Assembly: GCF_000758605.1 (NCBI RefSeq)
Contig: NZ_CP009282.1
Location: 7,130,001-7,194,000 of the forward strand
Length of the DNA: 64,000 nt
Direction of reading: 5' to 3'
Origin: Paenibacillus sp. FSL R5-0912
GTDB taxonomy: Bacteria; Bacillota; Bacilli; Paenibacillales; Paenibacillaceae
Shown: positions 33,428 to 43,183 of the stretch, piece after piece
Numbering within the stretch: the stretch's first letter is position 1
Layout of the letters: every line of letters starts with the position of its first letter
The notes under the pieces: model-generated
What the model saw: the letters and a program-made list of their open reading frames with translations, nothing else
What the model was told of the DNA's origin: nothing
The model's database searches: none
Program-made: the position numbers and the translations under genes

Positions 33428-36160
33428 TCACGATTCGATAGTTACGGTCTTCGTTATCTGTTCCCATTTTACAGTGAGTCCTAGCTGTTCTGTCACGAGT
33501 CTAAGCGGTACTAAAGTCCTGCCATTCAGGATTAAAGGCGCTACATCAGCACTCTGGCGTTTCCCGTTAAGCAGGAATTCCTTCTTATTTACCGTCAGAT
33601 CCAGCGCTTTCGCTCCGCGAAGCACCATGATCTTCTTGGTATTCTGATCCCATATGGCATTCCCGCCAAAGGCATCAAGCACATATTTAATCGGCACATA
33701 CGTGCTGCCATCCTTTACAATCGGCGCAACATCAATCGCCTGCTTTGTGCCGTTTACAAGCATCGACTTGGCTCCGATACTCATGGATGCCGTTCCCTTT
33801 GGCAATCCGGCTTCACTGGACAGCGAAGGCATAACAAAGGAAATATTATCAAACGCTACCGTACCTGTCTTAGCCCGCTCGTCCTGGCCCTCCTCTACAT
33901 TTACCACGTAAAGTCTCTTTAGGGAAGCTGGGAATTTAATCCCTGAACCGGAAAGATCAATATTGAGGTTCTTCCAGCCATTCCAGTCGATCACTTTGGC
34001 CAGATCAATATACGCTGTTGCCCCGCTGGCATCCGATACCTCTGCACGCAGCCAGTTAAGACTCATATCCCCCATCACGTCTACGGACATAGACGTTGCC
34101 GTTGCCGGAATACTCTTGCCTGTTGTCTCGTTGAACTGTGCATAAGCATAGATTTTACCGGTGCCAGCCGTCATATCATAGCTAAGCGACAATACCTTCG
34201 AGCCAGCCCGTTCCGCACTGCCCGGGACAACTGCTGCCGTTCCCGTTACCCCCGCCGCATTGGTTGTGAAGGCAAATGGATACGTGGCATTTTCGAAATT
34301 CTCCCAAGCCGTTGACGCCGCTGCAGAGAACACAACAGCTGTGCTGAAGCCGTCATAACGGGCAATGGCGTATCCGGTTGTTACCCCCGGATCCACGGAT
34401 TCGACAGTAAGCTTACCGTCACCTACATTCCCTTTAAAGCCGATAAACTCCCATTTCAGCGATGCAGCCGGCACTGCAATCGTTGCCCCGCTCTTCGCCA
34501 CCGCATGAACTGGAACAGATACGGAGGCTCCCGCTATAAGCGGCGCAGTAGTTGTGCTTGAAGTCAGACTTGTCAGGTCATCTCCGCCCAGAACGGTTAC
34601 CTTGGTCTCTGCACTGGCCGAGCCGCTGGTAGCCTTCAGGTTAACGCTTCCCGCCTTGACTGCGGTTGCTTCCCCTGCATTCACCGTAACACTGCCGCCG
34701 CTGGAGCTCCACGCAGGATTAGCTGCAGCTACATCAATTGGATTATAGTAAGTATCATAGCCTTTTAGAGAATACGTGGCTTTTTGTCCGATTAACAATA
34801 CAGAATTGCCGCTGATCTTAATTCCTTTCACTTCACCTTGTGGAGCAGAAGTATATACACCAAGGCCGTTAACGATGCTGCGCTGCTCTGTGCCGTATTC
34901 TGTATTAAAGGTTAGAGTAGTGGAGGTTTCCGCAAGCGGACGATCTACCATCGTTGTAGAGCCCCCTCCGTCCAGGTTGATCCCTTTCCAGACACCGATA
35001 TTGGTCATGAACGATTGCAGCTCCGTCATGGACAATCCTGCACTATTATTATTTTTCTCGGCTGCAATGACATATACATATCGTCCATCCTCTGAATAAC
35101 CCAGAGCTGTGCGGGCACGATACCCGCCGATGCTGCTGGTGGAGCGGGAGAAGGTCGCCGCTTTCCCGTTATTTACCAGAATGGTGTGCCCCCCGATCAT
35201 CATTTGCAGTGTGGAGGGGTCAAGCTCCTGCTGAGTAGTTTTGGAACGAAGCGTGTAGACACTGCTTAGCTTCTGGCCTACAACCAGATGAGCTTTTACA
35301 AATTGGGCTGCAAGCCCGTGAGTCCGCAGAATGTACGCCCCTTTAGGCACGGTTATCGGCAAGGCAGCGTCTGGGGAAATCTGGGTAACGATATCATTCT
35401 CTACCAGTACCTCTGTAGGTGTCGTAGAGCTGTTCTTAGGCCGCTCCAGTGCTGTCCAGGCATCTGTGTAGATATAGGCGGCATTGGCATGACTGTAGGT
35501 GGAACTGCCGCCCTCAGGGTTATAGGCCCCTTTATTGATGCCGGATAACGGAAACTGTGAACCATCCTCAGCAGTCAGCATACCTTCGAATGTATATTCA
35601 TCAATAACCGGCTTACGGTCTTTAGTCACAGCAAAAGCATACATTCCATCAAGCTGCGAAGGTGTAGATACTACAACTCCGCCTGATACTTGACCACCGA
35701 TCGGTGCACCTTCCCCGCCGGTATTGAAGTAATCCCCGTTAACTGCGGCCACTGCTCCGGTTTCTGCCGCCATACCTCCGGTACTTTGCCGCGTAGTCAG
35801 ATTACCGCCTTTGCCCGTCATTACATCTACAGAGACATAGGGGTTATTCAGATCGACCCGAACCACGTCAGCCAGCCCTGTTACACTTTTGCCGGACCGC
35901 ACGGTCGTAAATTTATATTTCATCATCATCGCGCCTGAAGTAATGACTTCTTCGCTCAGCTTTGTCACTGAGAAGGAAGCTGTAGCAGCTTGCGCTACTG
36001 AAGCGGAGCCTAGACTGAATAAGGAAGGCCCAGTGCTTCCAATAACCGGCATGATCCACAATACGCCTGCTAACGAGGCAGCAACCCACTTTTTAGAAGA
36101 TAGACTTTTGTTTCCCCGTAACCACTCGCTATTCTTTTTCCCCATGAAAACTTCATTCAT
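33428..36160 (-). CDS. Exported phosphodiester glycosidase with stalk domain
   Basis: 910 residues. Signal peptide (KKWVAASLAGVLWIMPVIG to VAQAATA, cleavage near residue 59). The NAGPA domain (about 75-420) contains AAVNGDYFN, GGHTILVNNGK, RTALGYSEDG and INLDGGGSTTMVDR, the residues of phosphodiester glycosidases that remove exposed GlcNAc-phosphate-type groups. It is followed by Ig-like and carbohydrate-binding-like regions and two copies of the copper amine oxidase N-terminal stalk domain (VNGTKQAIDVAPIVKDGST; LNGKRQSADVAPLILNGRT). Probably acts on wall or surface glycopolymers; the substrate is not known. The start could also be five codons later. Confidence 0.85.
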   Translation of the reverse strand: MNEVFMGKKNSEWLRGNKSLSSKKWVAASLAGVLWIMPVIGSTGPSLFSLGSASVAQAATASFSVTKLSEEVITSGAMMMKYKFTTVRSGKSVTGLADVVRVDLNNPYVSVDVMTGKGGNLTTRQSTGGMAAETGAVAAVNGDYFNTGGEGAPIGGQVSGGVVVSTPSQLDGMYAFAVTKDRKPVIDEYTFEGMLTAEDGSQFPLSGINKGAYNPEGGSSTYSHANAAYIYTDAWTALERPKNSSTTPTEVLVENDIVTQISPDAALPITVPKGAYILRTHGLAAQFVKAHLVVGQKLSSVYTLRSKTTQQELDPSTLQMMIGGHTILVNNGKAATFSRSTSSIGGYRARTALGYSEDGRYVYVIAAEKNNNSAGLSMTELQSFMTNIGVWKGINLDGGGSTTMVDRPLAETSTTLTFNTEYGTEQRSIVNGLGVYTSAPQGEVKGIKISGNSVLLIGQKATYSLKGYDTYYNPIDVAAANPAWSSSGGSVTVNAGEATAVKAGSVNLKATSGSASAETKVTVLGGDDLTSLTSSTTTAPLIAGASVSVPVHAVAKSGATIAVPAASLKWEFIGFKGNVGDGKLTVESVDPGVTTGYAIARYDGFSTAVVFSAAASTAWENFENATYPFAFTTNAAGVTGTAAVVPGSAERAGSKVLSLSYDMTAGTGKIYAYAQFNETTGKSIPATATSMSVDVMGDMSLNWLRAEVSDASGATAYIDLAKVIDWNGWKNLNIDLSGSGIKFPASLKRLYVVNVEEGQDERAKTGTVAFDNISFVMPSLSSEAGLPKGTASMSIGAKSMLVNGTKQAIDVAPIVKDGSTYVPIKYVLDAFGGNAIWDQNTKKIMVLRGAKALDLTVNKKEFLLNGKRQSADVAPLILNGRTLVPLRLVTEQLGLTVKWEQITKTVTIES

Positions 36161-36333
36161 TTCAGTATAACTCTCCCATCTTATTTACTCTTAATGTATA
36201 AAAAAATATCTCTATCAATAGTTCCTGCTATTCCATTACATCTTTAATAGACTGGTTATAGCCTAAAAAGTTGCGGAAATTGGCAGATTCCAACTCTATT
36301 TGAACCGGGGAAGCACCACATTTCTATCCATAG

Positions 36334-36362
36334 AAAAAAGCGTCCGGCCAAGGCCGGACGCT
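36334..36362 (-). terminator. Terminator after the large SLH protein
   Basis: AGCGTCCGGCC and GGCCGGACGCT are perfect arms with a TT loop region, followed by six T residues. Confidence 0.9.
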
Positions 36363-36392
36363 CACAGATCAAATATGACTGCTATATTCGGT

Positions 36393-39300
36393 TTACAAAA
36401 AACCTGCCATCGAAAGCATACGCTGCAGCATCACTGCAGCTTGGGCGCGGGTAGCATTGCCCTGCGGCTGAAATTCGGTGGGTGTCATACCGAGAATAAT
36501 TCCCTGCTGGACCGCTTTGGCTACAAATTCAGCGCTTTGATTCTGAATCTTAGTCTTATCCTTAAAAACAGATAATGCTACAGAAGAGGTTCCATTCAAC
36601 GTAATCGGCTTTCCGGAATACTCCATAGCCCGAATAATCATGATTGCCAGCTGTTCACGGGTAATATTATCATTCGGACGGAAGGTGGCATCCGTATTGC
36701 CGGTGATAATTCCTGCTTTAGCCGCAGCCCCGATATAATCACCGGTTTGTGTAGAGGGCTGCACATCTCTGAACCGCTGCGCCGTCTCACGGTCACCCAG
36801 CAGTCCCAGCCCCCGGCTGAGCATGACTGCAAATTCGGCCCGTGTAATTTTTTGCTCCGGCTTAAAGCTGCTGCCATAACTGCTGTCGATAATATTTTTA
36901 GCAGCCAGCAGGGAGACTATCGAATTACTCCAATGTTTGCTCATGTCACTGAACGTCCGGGTGGATAGAAATGTTCCAACCACCTGATTGCCGACTGTAT
37001 TTGCCCGAATCACAGTATTACTGCCAGCCGTGCTGATTTTGGTAGGCAGATAGGTAGAATCATAATAAGCAAGATCCAGCCTGGCTGCTGAAACCTGATT
37101 ACTGTTTAGTGTAGCAGTCGTACGTGCAGCATACTCAGCTGCTACGCTGAGTGCGCTGGCATTGGCATAGTTGCTGCTGACTGAAGCCGTCAGACGGATA
37201 TCTGTTAAGCCCGTAATAGCCTGCAATCCTTGCGATTGCAGCTTTTGCTCAAATGGCGTAAATGTGTCTGCCGGAACTTTTTCTATCCTTAATATAAGTG
37301 AAATATTGCTGCTGTCTGCCACCAGGCTTGCCGCAAGGCTATTCATATCGACGTTATTCAAAGGCAAGGTATAGAGATGATCTCCAAAGCGTATAACCAT
37401 TGTAGCCTTCTTATCCCGGTTCACTGCATTTAGAAGCGGCTTCAGCGGCAAGATCACATAAGCTGCCATTTCTGTAGAGGGCACTTCAAAAGCTAGCCCG
37501 GAAGTTCCCAGCTTGTACAGGTAATCATAGCTTGCTGTCAAACGGTCAGCAGTTAGTATATATCTTTTGACGGACTGGCTATATACAGAACGGTCATCTG
37601 CAACCGTTGCGGAATCACTTTTGAGCAGCGGATATTCCTGGCCGAATTCACTGGCAGCAAGTGTCCCCAGATATGAAGGGCGGCTGGAAGTACCCGAAGA
37701 GGTTCCTGTCCCGTTGTAGACTGAGAGCGCAGTGAATGAAGGCAGCGGAATTCCGCTGGCATCCGTTATCGCTCCGGATCCGGCCATATACGACAGATCC
37801 ACAACTTGCCCTATTTTAACTATGGTGGACAACGTCAGCTTCAGCACATTTCCCGAGACATAATAGGACTGAACACCAACACTACTGCCATCTACCCGGA
37901 CTCCAAACTGATTCGTATAGAGTGAGGCAGAAGATGCTTGCATATTCTTACTAAAGGTGACCGTAATCTCATCCCCCGAGATTGTAGCCGAACTAATGTC
38001 AGGTACAGAGGTTCCCGTACTTCCGGATACCGATACTGCCTGCAGATTAAGATAAGCTGCACGGTTACCGTTCAGGTCGCTGAGACCGGCACTGCCCGGT
38101 ACATACGAAAGGCTAGTATATTGATTAAGGGCAAGCGTATTCTGGAGCGTAAGTGTGACCTGGGTTCCGCTTACCGAAATGCCAGTCACATAATTGGGAG
38201 TACTGGTACTGCCCACTAGAACAGAGAATTGACTGTTTAGCGGCAACGCCGATGAGGATATTCCTTCATTATAAGTCAGTACTATTTTATTCCCTGTTCC
38301 AACAGCATTCTGGAAGACCGGTGCAGTGGTATCACTGGTATTCCGGATATAGAAATCGTTAAAATTAGCAATACTCTGGCCGTACTGATCCTGAAGCGGA
38401 TAGGAGCCGGCGTAGTATGAGACTCGTATAGTCTGTCCGTTGGATGCAGCATTATTTAGGCCGAGGACAACGGAGCTGCCGCTAGAGCTGATGCTGCTCA
38501 CTCCCAGGGAACCACCATCCGCATAGACATAGAATTGGCTATAGGCATTGGCAGAGACCGGCTTTAGGTTATCATTGAAATTCAGTGTCACTGTTTTGCC
38601 GGATAAAACTCCATCCCTTGGTGTAGGCAAGGCAGATTGAATTGAATTCGTAACCTGTTGTGATGTAAAGGTGCCGGCTGAGTTGCCGTGGCTATCCTGA
38701 ATCGTACGTAAGCCGCCTGAATAACTTATCTTCACGACTTGTCCAACGGCTATTCCTGTAGAAAGGGTAATGTATACACTGTCCCCTTGAACATACACAC
38801 TTTCTATTGTGCGTTTCTCCTCATTCACCGTCACCGCGAAGCTTGAATAGAGGAGAGCTACCCCCGAATTAAGCGTTTCGTTATATTTCAGACGGATCGT
38901 ACGGTTGTTATCCAGCTGTGCCGACACAAGTGCAGGAGCAGTGGTATCCATTACCTCCGTCTGAAAGCTCCATGACGTCTTGCCGTTTATTCCGTCATAT
39001 ACCAGTCCTGCAGTATTTGCGTCTGTAAATACGCCTTTGGCGATATCAACATAATAGGTTGTGGCTGGATCGAGAGTCGTATTCGGGCTGATAATGAACT
39101 CTTTGGCCGAAGCCCCATTGCTCACGTTAACGGGAACTTTGATGCCACTGCTTTTATAGAGCGTCACACCATCAATAATACCCTTGTTGTAGGCTGCATC
39201 TCGGTTAAAAGTGATTGTCATGGCTTTACTTATCCCTACAGATTCACTCCTGTCAGCAGGCGACAAGGCCGCAGCAGCAAGACCAGAAAGCGGAGTGGTT

Positions 39301-40442
39301 GTAAAAGTCCAAGTGTACGGACCCGAGGCCGGAAACACATTTCCGTCCCGGTCATAAAAAGCCCCTTGAGGGATCGTTACCGTGTAAGTCGTTCCGCTTA
39401 ACAACGGAGAATCATTCGTAGCTGGTGTGAACGCAATAGACTTCTCCCCGCCACCAACTACAGAGGTTGAGTTCACATTAATCCATCTGGTTCTGGAATC
39501 ATCCGGTGCGCCTGGAGAGACCGTAATATATCCGGATGCCGGCATCATAGGACGGTCAAAGTTCAGCCTGAACACTTCCGTTGTAGGTACGTTCACAGCA
39601 CCTTTATCCGGAACTGTAGTTATATTCTTCGCCTCTCCGCCTACTGTAGAGAAGCTCCAGACATTTCCGCTGGAGATTCCGGCAAAGGTTCGATTATCGT
39701 CTGCTTTGAATGCATAGGAATCGATAAGTATATAATAATTGCTCCCCGCTGCTACTTTATTCGCGGTTATTGTCAGCTTCACCGTTGTCGAGGAAGCATC
39801 ACTTTGCACATCTACACCAGGAACATCATCCCATATTCTGAATTCCTGAACGATGTCATTGTTGAAAGAAGACATTAGCCGGACAGTTCCGCCGCCCTTC
39901 AGCAACTTTTTATTCAATTTGAAGCTCAATTGGGTTAGCCCCGCTGCATCTACTCTGCTATTGTTCGCTGGTGTAAGTTCACTTGCTGCTATTGAGGTAT
40001 CATTCTCAGGCGCTGTGACAAACGACCAGCTGGTGGCTGCAGACCCGTTACCTTCACTGTCTTTGAACAATCCTTGAGGGATCAATGCCGTGTATTTAGT
40101 ATTGGGAGCAAGCTTCTTGTCTCCACCCCACTTAATATCATAAGCATTGGAGGTGCCTACCAGTCCATAACTGCCAATAGGAATCTCCACAAAGACTTCC
40201 TTCGATTCACTATTAGTAATAGTAATTTTCCCGTTCTGCGGAATTACCTGACGATCGAAGCTCAGTCTTAGATTTGCAGCCGTGTTCACATAATAAGCTC
40301 CTGCCGAAGGTGATACCGTAATGCCGAATTCAGCGGCTGCATAGACTGCCTGGTTTGTGAGTCCGCTCATGGGCTGCCATGTTCCCATCATCATGCTGCC
40401 TGATAGCATAATTGCTGTCCAGATTGAAATTTTCCTTTTCAT
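36393..40442 (-). CDS. Large SLH-domain surface protein with Ig-like repeats
   Basis: 1349 residues. Signal peptide (MKRKISIWTAIMLSGSMMMG to VYAAAE). Four Big_5/SbsA-type Ig-like repeats follow (patterns such as AAELTPANNSRV, NRDAAYNKGI, PATTYYVDIAKGVF), then about five SwmB-type repeats (IVLTYNEGISSS, VSYYAGSYPLQDQYGQSI). Three SLH domains end the protein (about 1165-1349: MSKHWSNSIVSLLAAKNII, FRDVQPSTQTGDYIGAA, TKIQNQSAEFVAKAVQQGI). It probably projects from the wall, anchored by its C-terminus. The chosen ATG lies 11 nt after AGGAG. An upstream TTG overlaps that site and is unlikely. Confidence 0.87.
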   Translation of the reverse strand: MKRKISIWTAIMLSGSMMMGTWQPMSGLTNQAVYAAAEFGITVSPSAGAYYVNTAANLRLSFDRQVIPQNGKITITNSESKEVFVEIPIGSYGLVGTSNAYDIKWGGDKKLAPNTKYTALIPQGLFKDSEGNGSAATSWSFVTAPENDTSIAASELTPANNSRVDAAGLTQLSFKLNKKLLKGGGTVRLMSSFNNDIVQEFRIWDDVPGVDVQSDASSTTVKLTITANKVAAGSNYYILIDSYAFKADDNRTFAGISSGNVWSFSTVGGEAKNITTVPDKGAVNVPTTEVFRLNFDRPMMPASGYITVSPGAPDDSRTRWINVNSTSVVGGGEKSIAFTPATNDSPLLSGTTYTVTIPQGAFYDRDGNVFPASGPYTWTFTTTPLSGLAAAALSPADRSESVGISKAMTITFNRDAAYNKGIIDGVTLYKSSGIKVPVNVSNGASAKEFIISPNTTLDPATTYYVDIAKGVFTDANTAGLVYDGINGKTSWSFQTEVMDTTAPALVSAQLDNNRTIRLKYNETLNSGVALLYSSFAVTVNEEKRTIESVYVQGDSVYITLSTGIAVGQVVKISYSGGLRTIQDSHGNSAGTFTSQQVTNSIQSALPTPRDGVLSGKTVTLNFNDNLKPVSANAYSQFYVYADGGSLGVSSISSSGSSVVLGLNNAASNGQTIRVSYYAGSYPLQDQYGQSIANFNDFYIRNTSDTTAPVFQNAVGTGNKIVLTYNEGISSSALPLNSQFSVLVGSTSTPNYVTGISVSGTQVTLTLQNTLALNQYTSLSYVPGSAGLSDLNGNRAAYLNLQAVSVSGSTGTSVPDISSATISGDEITVTFSKNMQASSASLYTNQFGVRVDGSSVGVQSYYVSGNVLKLTLSTIVKIGQVVDLSYMAGSGAITDASGIPLPSFTALSVYNGTGTSSGTSSRPSYLGTLAASEFGQEYPLLKSDSATVADDRSVYSQSVKRYILTADRLTASYDYLYKLGTSGLAFEVPSTEMAAYVILPLKPLLNAVNRDKKATMVIRFGDHLYTLPLNNVDMNSLAASLVADSSNISLILRIEKVPADTFTPFEQKLQSQGLQAITGLTDIRLTASVSSNYANASALSVAAEYAARTTATLNSNQVSAARLDLAYYDSTYLPTKISTAGSNTVIRANTVGNQVVGTFLSTRTFSDMSKHWSNSIVSLLAAKNIIDSSYGSSFKPEQKITRAEFAVMLSRGLGLLGDRETAQRFRDVQPSTQTGDYIGAAAKAGIITGNTDATFRPNDNITREQLAIMIIRAMEYSGKPITLNGTSSVALSVFKDKTKIQNQSAEFVAKAVQQGIILGMTPTEFQPQGNATRAQAAVMLQRMLSMAGFL

Positions 40443-40570
40443 GCCGTGATAGACTCCTCTCAAGCCATACTTTCGTCTTTTCGTATATTCTTATATTCGG
40501 TTAAAGGGCTTCCAAAGTTTAGAAAAGTGCTTGTCCGAATCCGTGAATGTTCGACAAGTCCATGAACACA

Positions 40571-40620
40571 AATAACCCGCAAAGGCTGCTCCATTGGCCG
40601 GAGATTCGCCTTGCGGGTTT
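40571..40620 (-). terminator. Terminator after metK
   Basis: AACCCGCAA and TTGCGGGTT pair, with inner GGC/GCC and CTCC/GGAG pairs, followed by the moderately T-rich ATTTGTG. Confidence 0.6.
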
Positions 40621-40658
40621 CTAATAAACACTTCTTCGTCTGAAATGATGTCTCTATA

Positions 40659-41861
40659 TTAAATCCCTGCCTGGGCTTTCAACATATCTGCTTTGTCGAC
40701 ACGTTCCCAAGGAAGGTCAATATCTGTACGTCCAAAATGGCCATATGCTGCGGTCTGTCTATAAATAGGCTTACGCAAATCCAGCATGGAGATGATGCCT
40801 GCCGGACGAAGATCGAAGTTGCTGCTGATAAGATTCGCCAGCTTCTCTTCACTGATCTTGCCTGTTCCGTATGTATCCACATTGATCGAGACAGGATTAG
40901 CTACACCAATCGCATATGCCAGTTGAATTTCACATTTGTCAGCAAGGCCTGCAGCAACCAGATTCTTCGCTACATAACGTGCAGCATAAGCCGCAGAGCG
41001 GTCTACTTTGGTTGGATCCTTACCGGAGAATGCTCCGCCGCCATGACGTGCATATCCGCCATATGTATCAACGATGATTTTGCGCCCGGTCAGACCGGCA
41101 TCACCTTGAGGACCACCAATCACAAAGCGGCCTGTAGGATTAATGAAATATTTAGTAGCTTCATCCAGCAGCTCAGCCGGGACAACAGGTAGAATAACAT
41201 GCTCTTTAATGTCCGCCTGAATTTGCTCAAGAGAAATTTCTTCCGCATGCTGCGTGGAAACAACGATCGTATCTACGCGAACCGGTTTCTCATCCTGATA
41301 TTCAATGGTTACCTGAGTTTTTCCATCCGGGCGCAGATACTCAAGAGTTCCATTCTTACGAACCTCCGCCAAGCGGCGGGCAATCCGGTGCGACAAAGCA
41401 ATCGGAAGCGGCATAAGTTCAGGAGTTTCATTAGTAGCAAAACCAAACATCAAACCTTGGTCACCAGCACCAATATTAGCCGTTTCTTCAGCTACAAGGG
41501 CAGGATTCCGATTCTCCAGAGCTGCATTTACCCCTTGGGCAATGTCAGCCGACTGCTCATTTAATGAGCTAAGCACAGCACAGGTGTTAAAATCAAAGCC
41601 ATATTTTGCACGGGTATAGCCGATTTCCTTAATCGTGTTACGTACAATTGCCGGGATATCCACATATTCGGACTTCGTACTGATCTCACCAATAACAAGC
41701 ACGAGGCCTGTTGCTACGGCTACCTCGCAGGCTACCCGGGCATTCGGATCGTTAGCAAGAAATGCATCGAGTACCGCATCGGATATCTGGTCACAGATTT
41801 TATCCGGATGTCCCTCTGTTACAGACTCAGAAGTAAACAAATGACGCCCTTTAATAGACAT
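40659..41861 (-). CDS. metK: S-adenosylmethionine synthetase
   Basis: Makes SAM from methionine and ATP. 400 residues. FTSESVTEGHPDKICDQISD near residue 8 (ATP and Mg binding), GAGDQGLMFGFA near residue 115, and GGGAFSGKDPTKVDRSAAY near residue 275. The ATG giving MSIKGRHLF lies 9 nt after GGGAGG. A TTG two codons earlier is not favoured. Single-gene unit. No S-box riboswitch was found upstream. Confidence 0.98.
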   Translation of the reverse strand: MSIKGRHLFTSESVTEGHPDKICDQISDAVLDAFLANDPNARVACEVAVATGLVLVIGEISTKSEYVDIPAIVRNTIKEIGYTRAKYGFDFNTCAVLSSLNEQSADIAQGVNAALENRNPALVAEETANIGAGDQGLMFGFATNETPELMPLPIALSHRIARRLAEVRKNGTLEYLRPDGKTQVTIEYQDEKPVRVDTIVVSTQHAEEISLEQIQADIKEHVILPVVPAELLDEATKYFINPTGRFVIGGPQGDAGLTGRKIIVDTYGGYARHGGGAFSGKDPTKVDRSAAYAARYVAKNLVAAGLADKCEIQLAYAIGVANPVSINVDTYGTGKISEEKLANLISSNFDLRPAGIISMLDLRKPIYRQTAAYGHFGRTDIDLPWERVDKADMLKAQAGI

Positions 41862-41931
41862 GTACAACTACCTCCCATATTGTTAGTCTGACACTGTATA
41901 AGGGGGCACCTTAGTAATTAACAGGCCAAAT

Positions 41932-41960
41932 ATATTAAGTAGAATAATAAAGACTGATAA
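41932..41960 (-). promoter_or_regulatory. Candidate metK promoter
   Basis: -35 TTATCA, 17-bp spacer, -10 TAATAT, about 70 nt before the start codon and downstream of the SASP-gene terminator. Moderate match only. Confidence 0.4.
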
Positions 41961-41972
41961 GCCGGTTTATTC

Positions 41973-42002
41973 AAAAAACGAACCTTTTCCGCATGGAAAA
42001 GG
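41973..42002 (-). terminator. Terminator between SASP gene and metK
   Basis: CCTTTTCC-ATGC-GGAAAAGG hairpin, then TTCG and six T residues. It most simply ends the SASP transcript, but a good promoter sequence (TTGACA-N17-TAATAT at 42025-42053) lies just upstream of it. Confidence 0.75.
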
Positions 42003-42064
42003 TCTAAGGCTTTCCTCAAAAGTCATATTATCTTATTTACCGGGTGCTGTCAATTGAAGGCAGC

Positions 42065-42337
42065 TTATGTGAAAAGAGACTGCTCCGCCTGTTTGATCAA
42101 CCTCTTTGTAATTTCCCCGCCTACTGATCCATTATCTCTGGAAGTTAGGTGTCCCAGATACGGAGTACCACCGGTTGCACCGGCCCCGCCCGTCATTCCC
42201 AGCTCAGAAGCAAATTCCGTATCCATGCCACCGCCATATGATGCTCCATATAATCCAAATTCAGAAGCGATCTCATATTGCATTTGTTTCAGCATTGCCC
42301 GGCTCTCTGGTACAACTGTACGATTAGTGCGTGCCAT
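42065..42337 (-). CDS. Small acid-soluble spore protein, alpha/beta type
   Basis: Binds and protects spore DNA and is degraded by GPR at germination. 90 residues with the GPR-cleavage region YEIASEFGLY near residue 20 and the conserved C-terminal NGSVGGEITKRLIKQAEQ. The central Gly/Ala-rich insert is somewhat longer than usual. AGGAGGTG precedes the ATG. Expected to be SigG-controlled; I could not pick out a convincing SigG promoter. Confidence 0.93.
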   Translation of the reverse strand: MARTNRTVVPESRAMLKQMQYEIASEFGLYGASYGGGMDTEFASELGMTGGAGATGGTPYLGHLTSRDNGSVGGEITKRLIKQAEQSLFT

Positions 42338-42528
42338 GTTACAGCACCTCCTGTGATTTTTTTAAGATTACAGGTAGTATTGTGTACGAATTCCAGAGGT
42401 CTCAGTCCGCTTAATATTTGTCAGCTGTGGGAATGAGTTCCGGGTGTATGTTCAAGCATATTACAGGGCATTCTTAATATAAGAAGGAAACCATTCATTT
42501 ACTGCTAACCAGTGCGATGTGCAAATGC

Positions 42529-43098
42529 TTATTTCAAAGTGTATGAACCGCGGACCAGTACAACAAGTCCTAATGTCTGACCGCTCTGCACCATTATACC
42601 GCGTCCATCCCGTGGGAAGGATAACAGGTGATTCGTAGGAGCCGCCACGCCGTTTGCCAGATCTACCCCATCTGTCAGATCAGCGACACCATTAGCATCC
42701 TGGGAATAAATAATCGCTTTACCTGCGCGCACAATAAATTCTGCACCTGCACCGGCAATTAGAGTCTGTCCGGGTTTTACATCAACGATTTCGCTGGCAT
42801 TCCCAGCAGTTCCGGTATTTCCGGTACCTTGAGTTGGCGCAGGTGTCGGAGCTGTAGTTGCGGCAGGCGCATTCGTTGCAGTTGCACTTGGAGTTTGCGT
42901 TGGTGTAGTAATGGTCCCACCTTGCAAAGCCTTTTGAATCTGTTGATCTACATAACTCTTCGTTACAACAGGATCATCTGCTGTGCCTGGCTGTGAACCT
43001 ACACCGGCACCTTCAGCTGTAATATTAAGCATCGAACCTGCCCATAGGCCACCAGCTAACAGTACCGCAGACATCGAGACTTTCCAAACCGTTTTCAA
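42529..43098 (-). CDS. Exported protein of unknown function
   Basis: 189 residues. An N-terminal signal peptide or anchor (VWKVSMSAVLLAGGLWAGSM), a short helix (KSYVDQQIQKALQGG), a Thr/Pro/Ala linker (residues about 65-95), then a compact domain of about 90 residues (SEIVDVKPGQTLIAGAGAEF ... QSGQTLGLVVLVRGSYTL) with a beta pattern. I do not recognise the family. It directly follows the S-layer gene, so a surface role is likely but unproven. Confidence 0.75.
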   Translation of the reverse strand: MKTVWKVSMSAVLLAGGLWAGSMLNITAEGAGVGSQPGTADDPVVTKSYVDQQIQKALQGGTITTPTQTPSATATNAPAATTAPTPAPTQGTGNTGTAGNASEIVDVKPGQTLIAGAGAEFIVRAGKAIIYSQDANGVADLTDGVDLANGVAAPTNHLLSFPRDGRGIMVQSGQTLGLVVLVRGSYTLK

Positions 43099-43132
43099 CT
43101 AAATTCCTCCTCCACTCGGGATAAATGGCTAT

Positions 43133-43164
43133 AAAAAAAGAATAGCCTCCGAAGAGGCTATTCT
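43133..43164 (-). terminator. Terminator after the S-layer gene
   Basis: Perfect 11-bp stem AGAATAGCCTC / GAGGCTATTCT with a TTCG tetraloop, followed by seven T-rich positions. It is one of the strongest in the window. Confidence 0.92.
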
Positions 43165-43183
43165 TTGCTTCGGTAATCGGAGA

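Noticed and set aside
41868..42064. SAM (S-box) riboswitch before metK
   Set aside because: Looked for the S-box core and its kink-turn sequence on the minus strand; neither is present. Only a terminator hairpin and promoter-like sites are seen.
42338..42420. SigG promoter for the SASP gene
   Set aside because: CAATACTA resembles a forespore -10, but no -35 of the GnATR type lies at proper spacing, so no feature was called.
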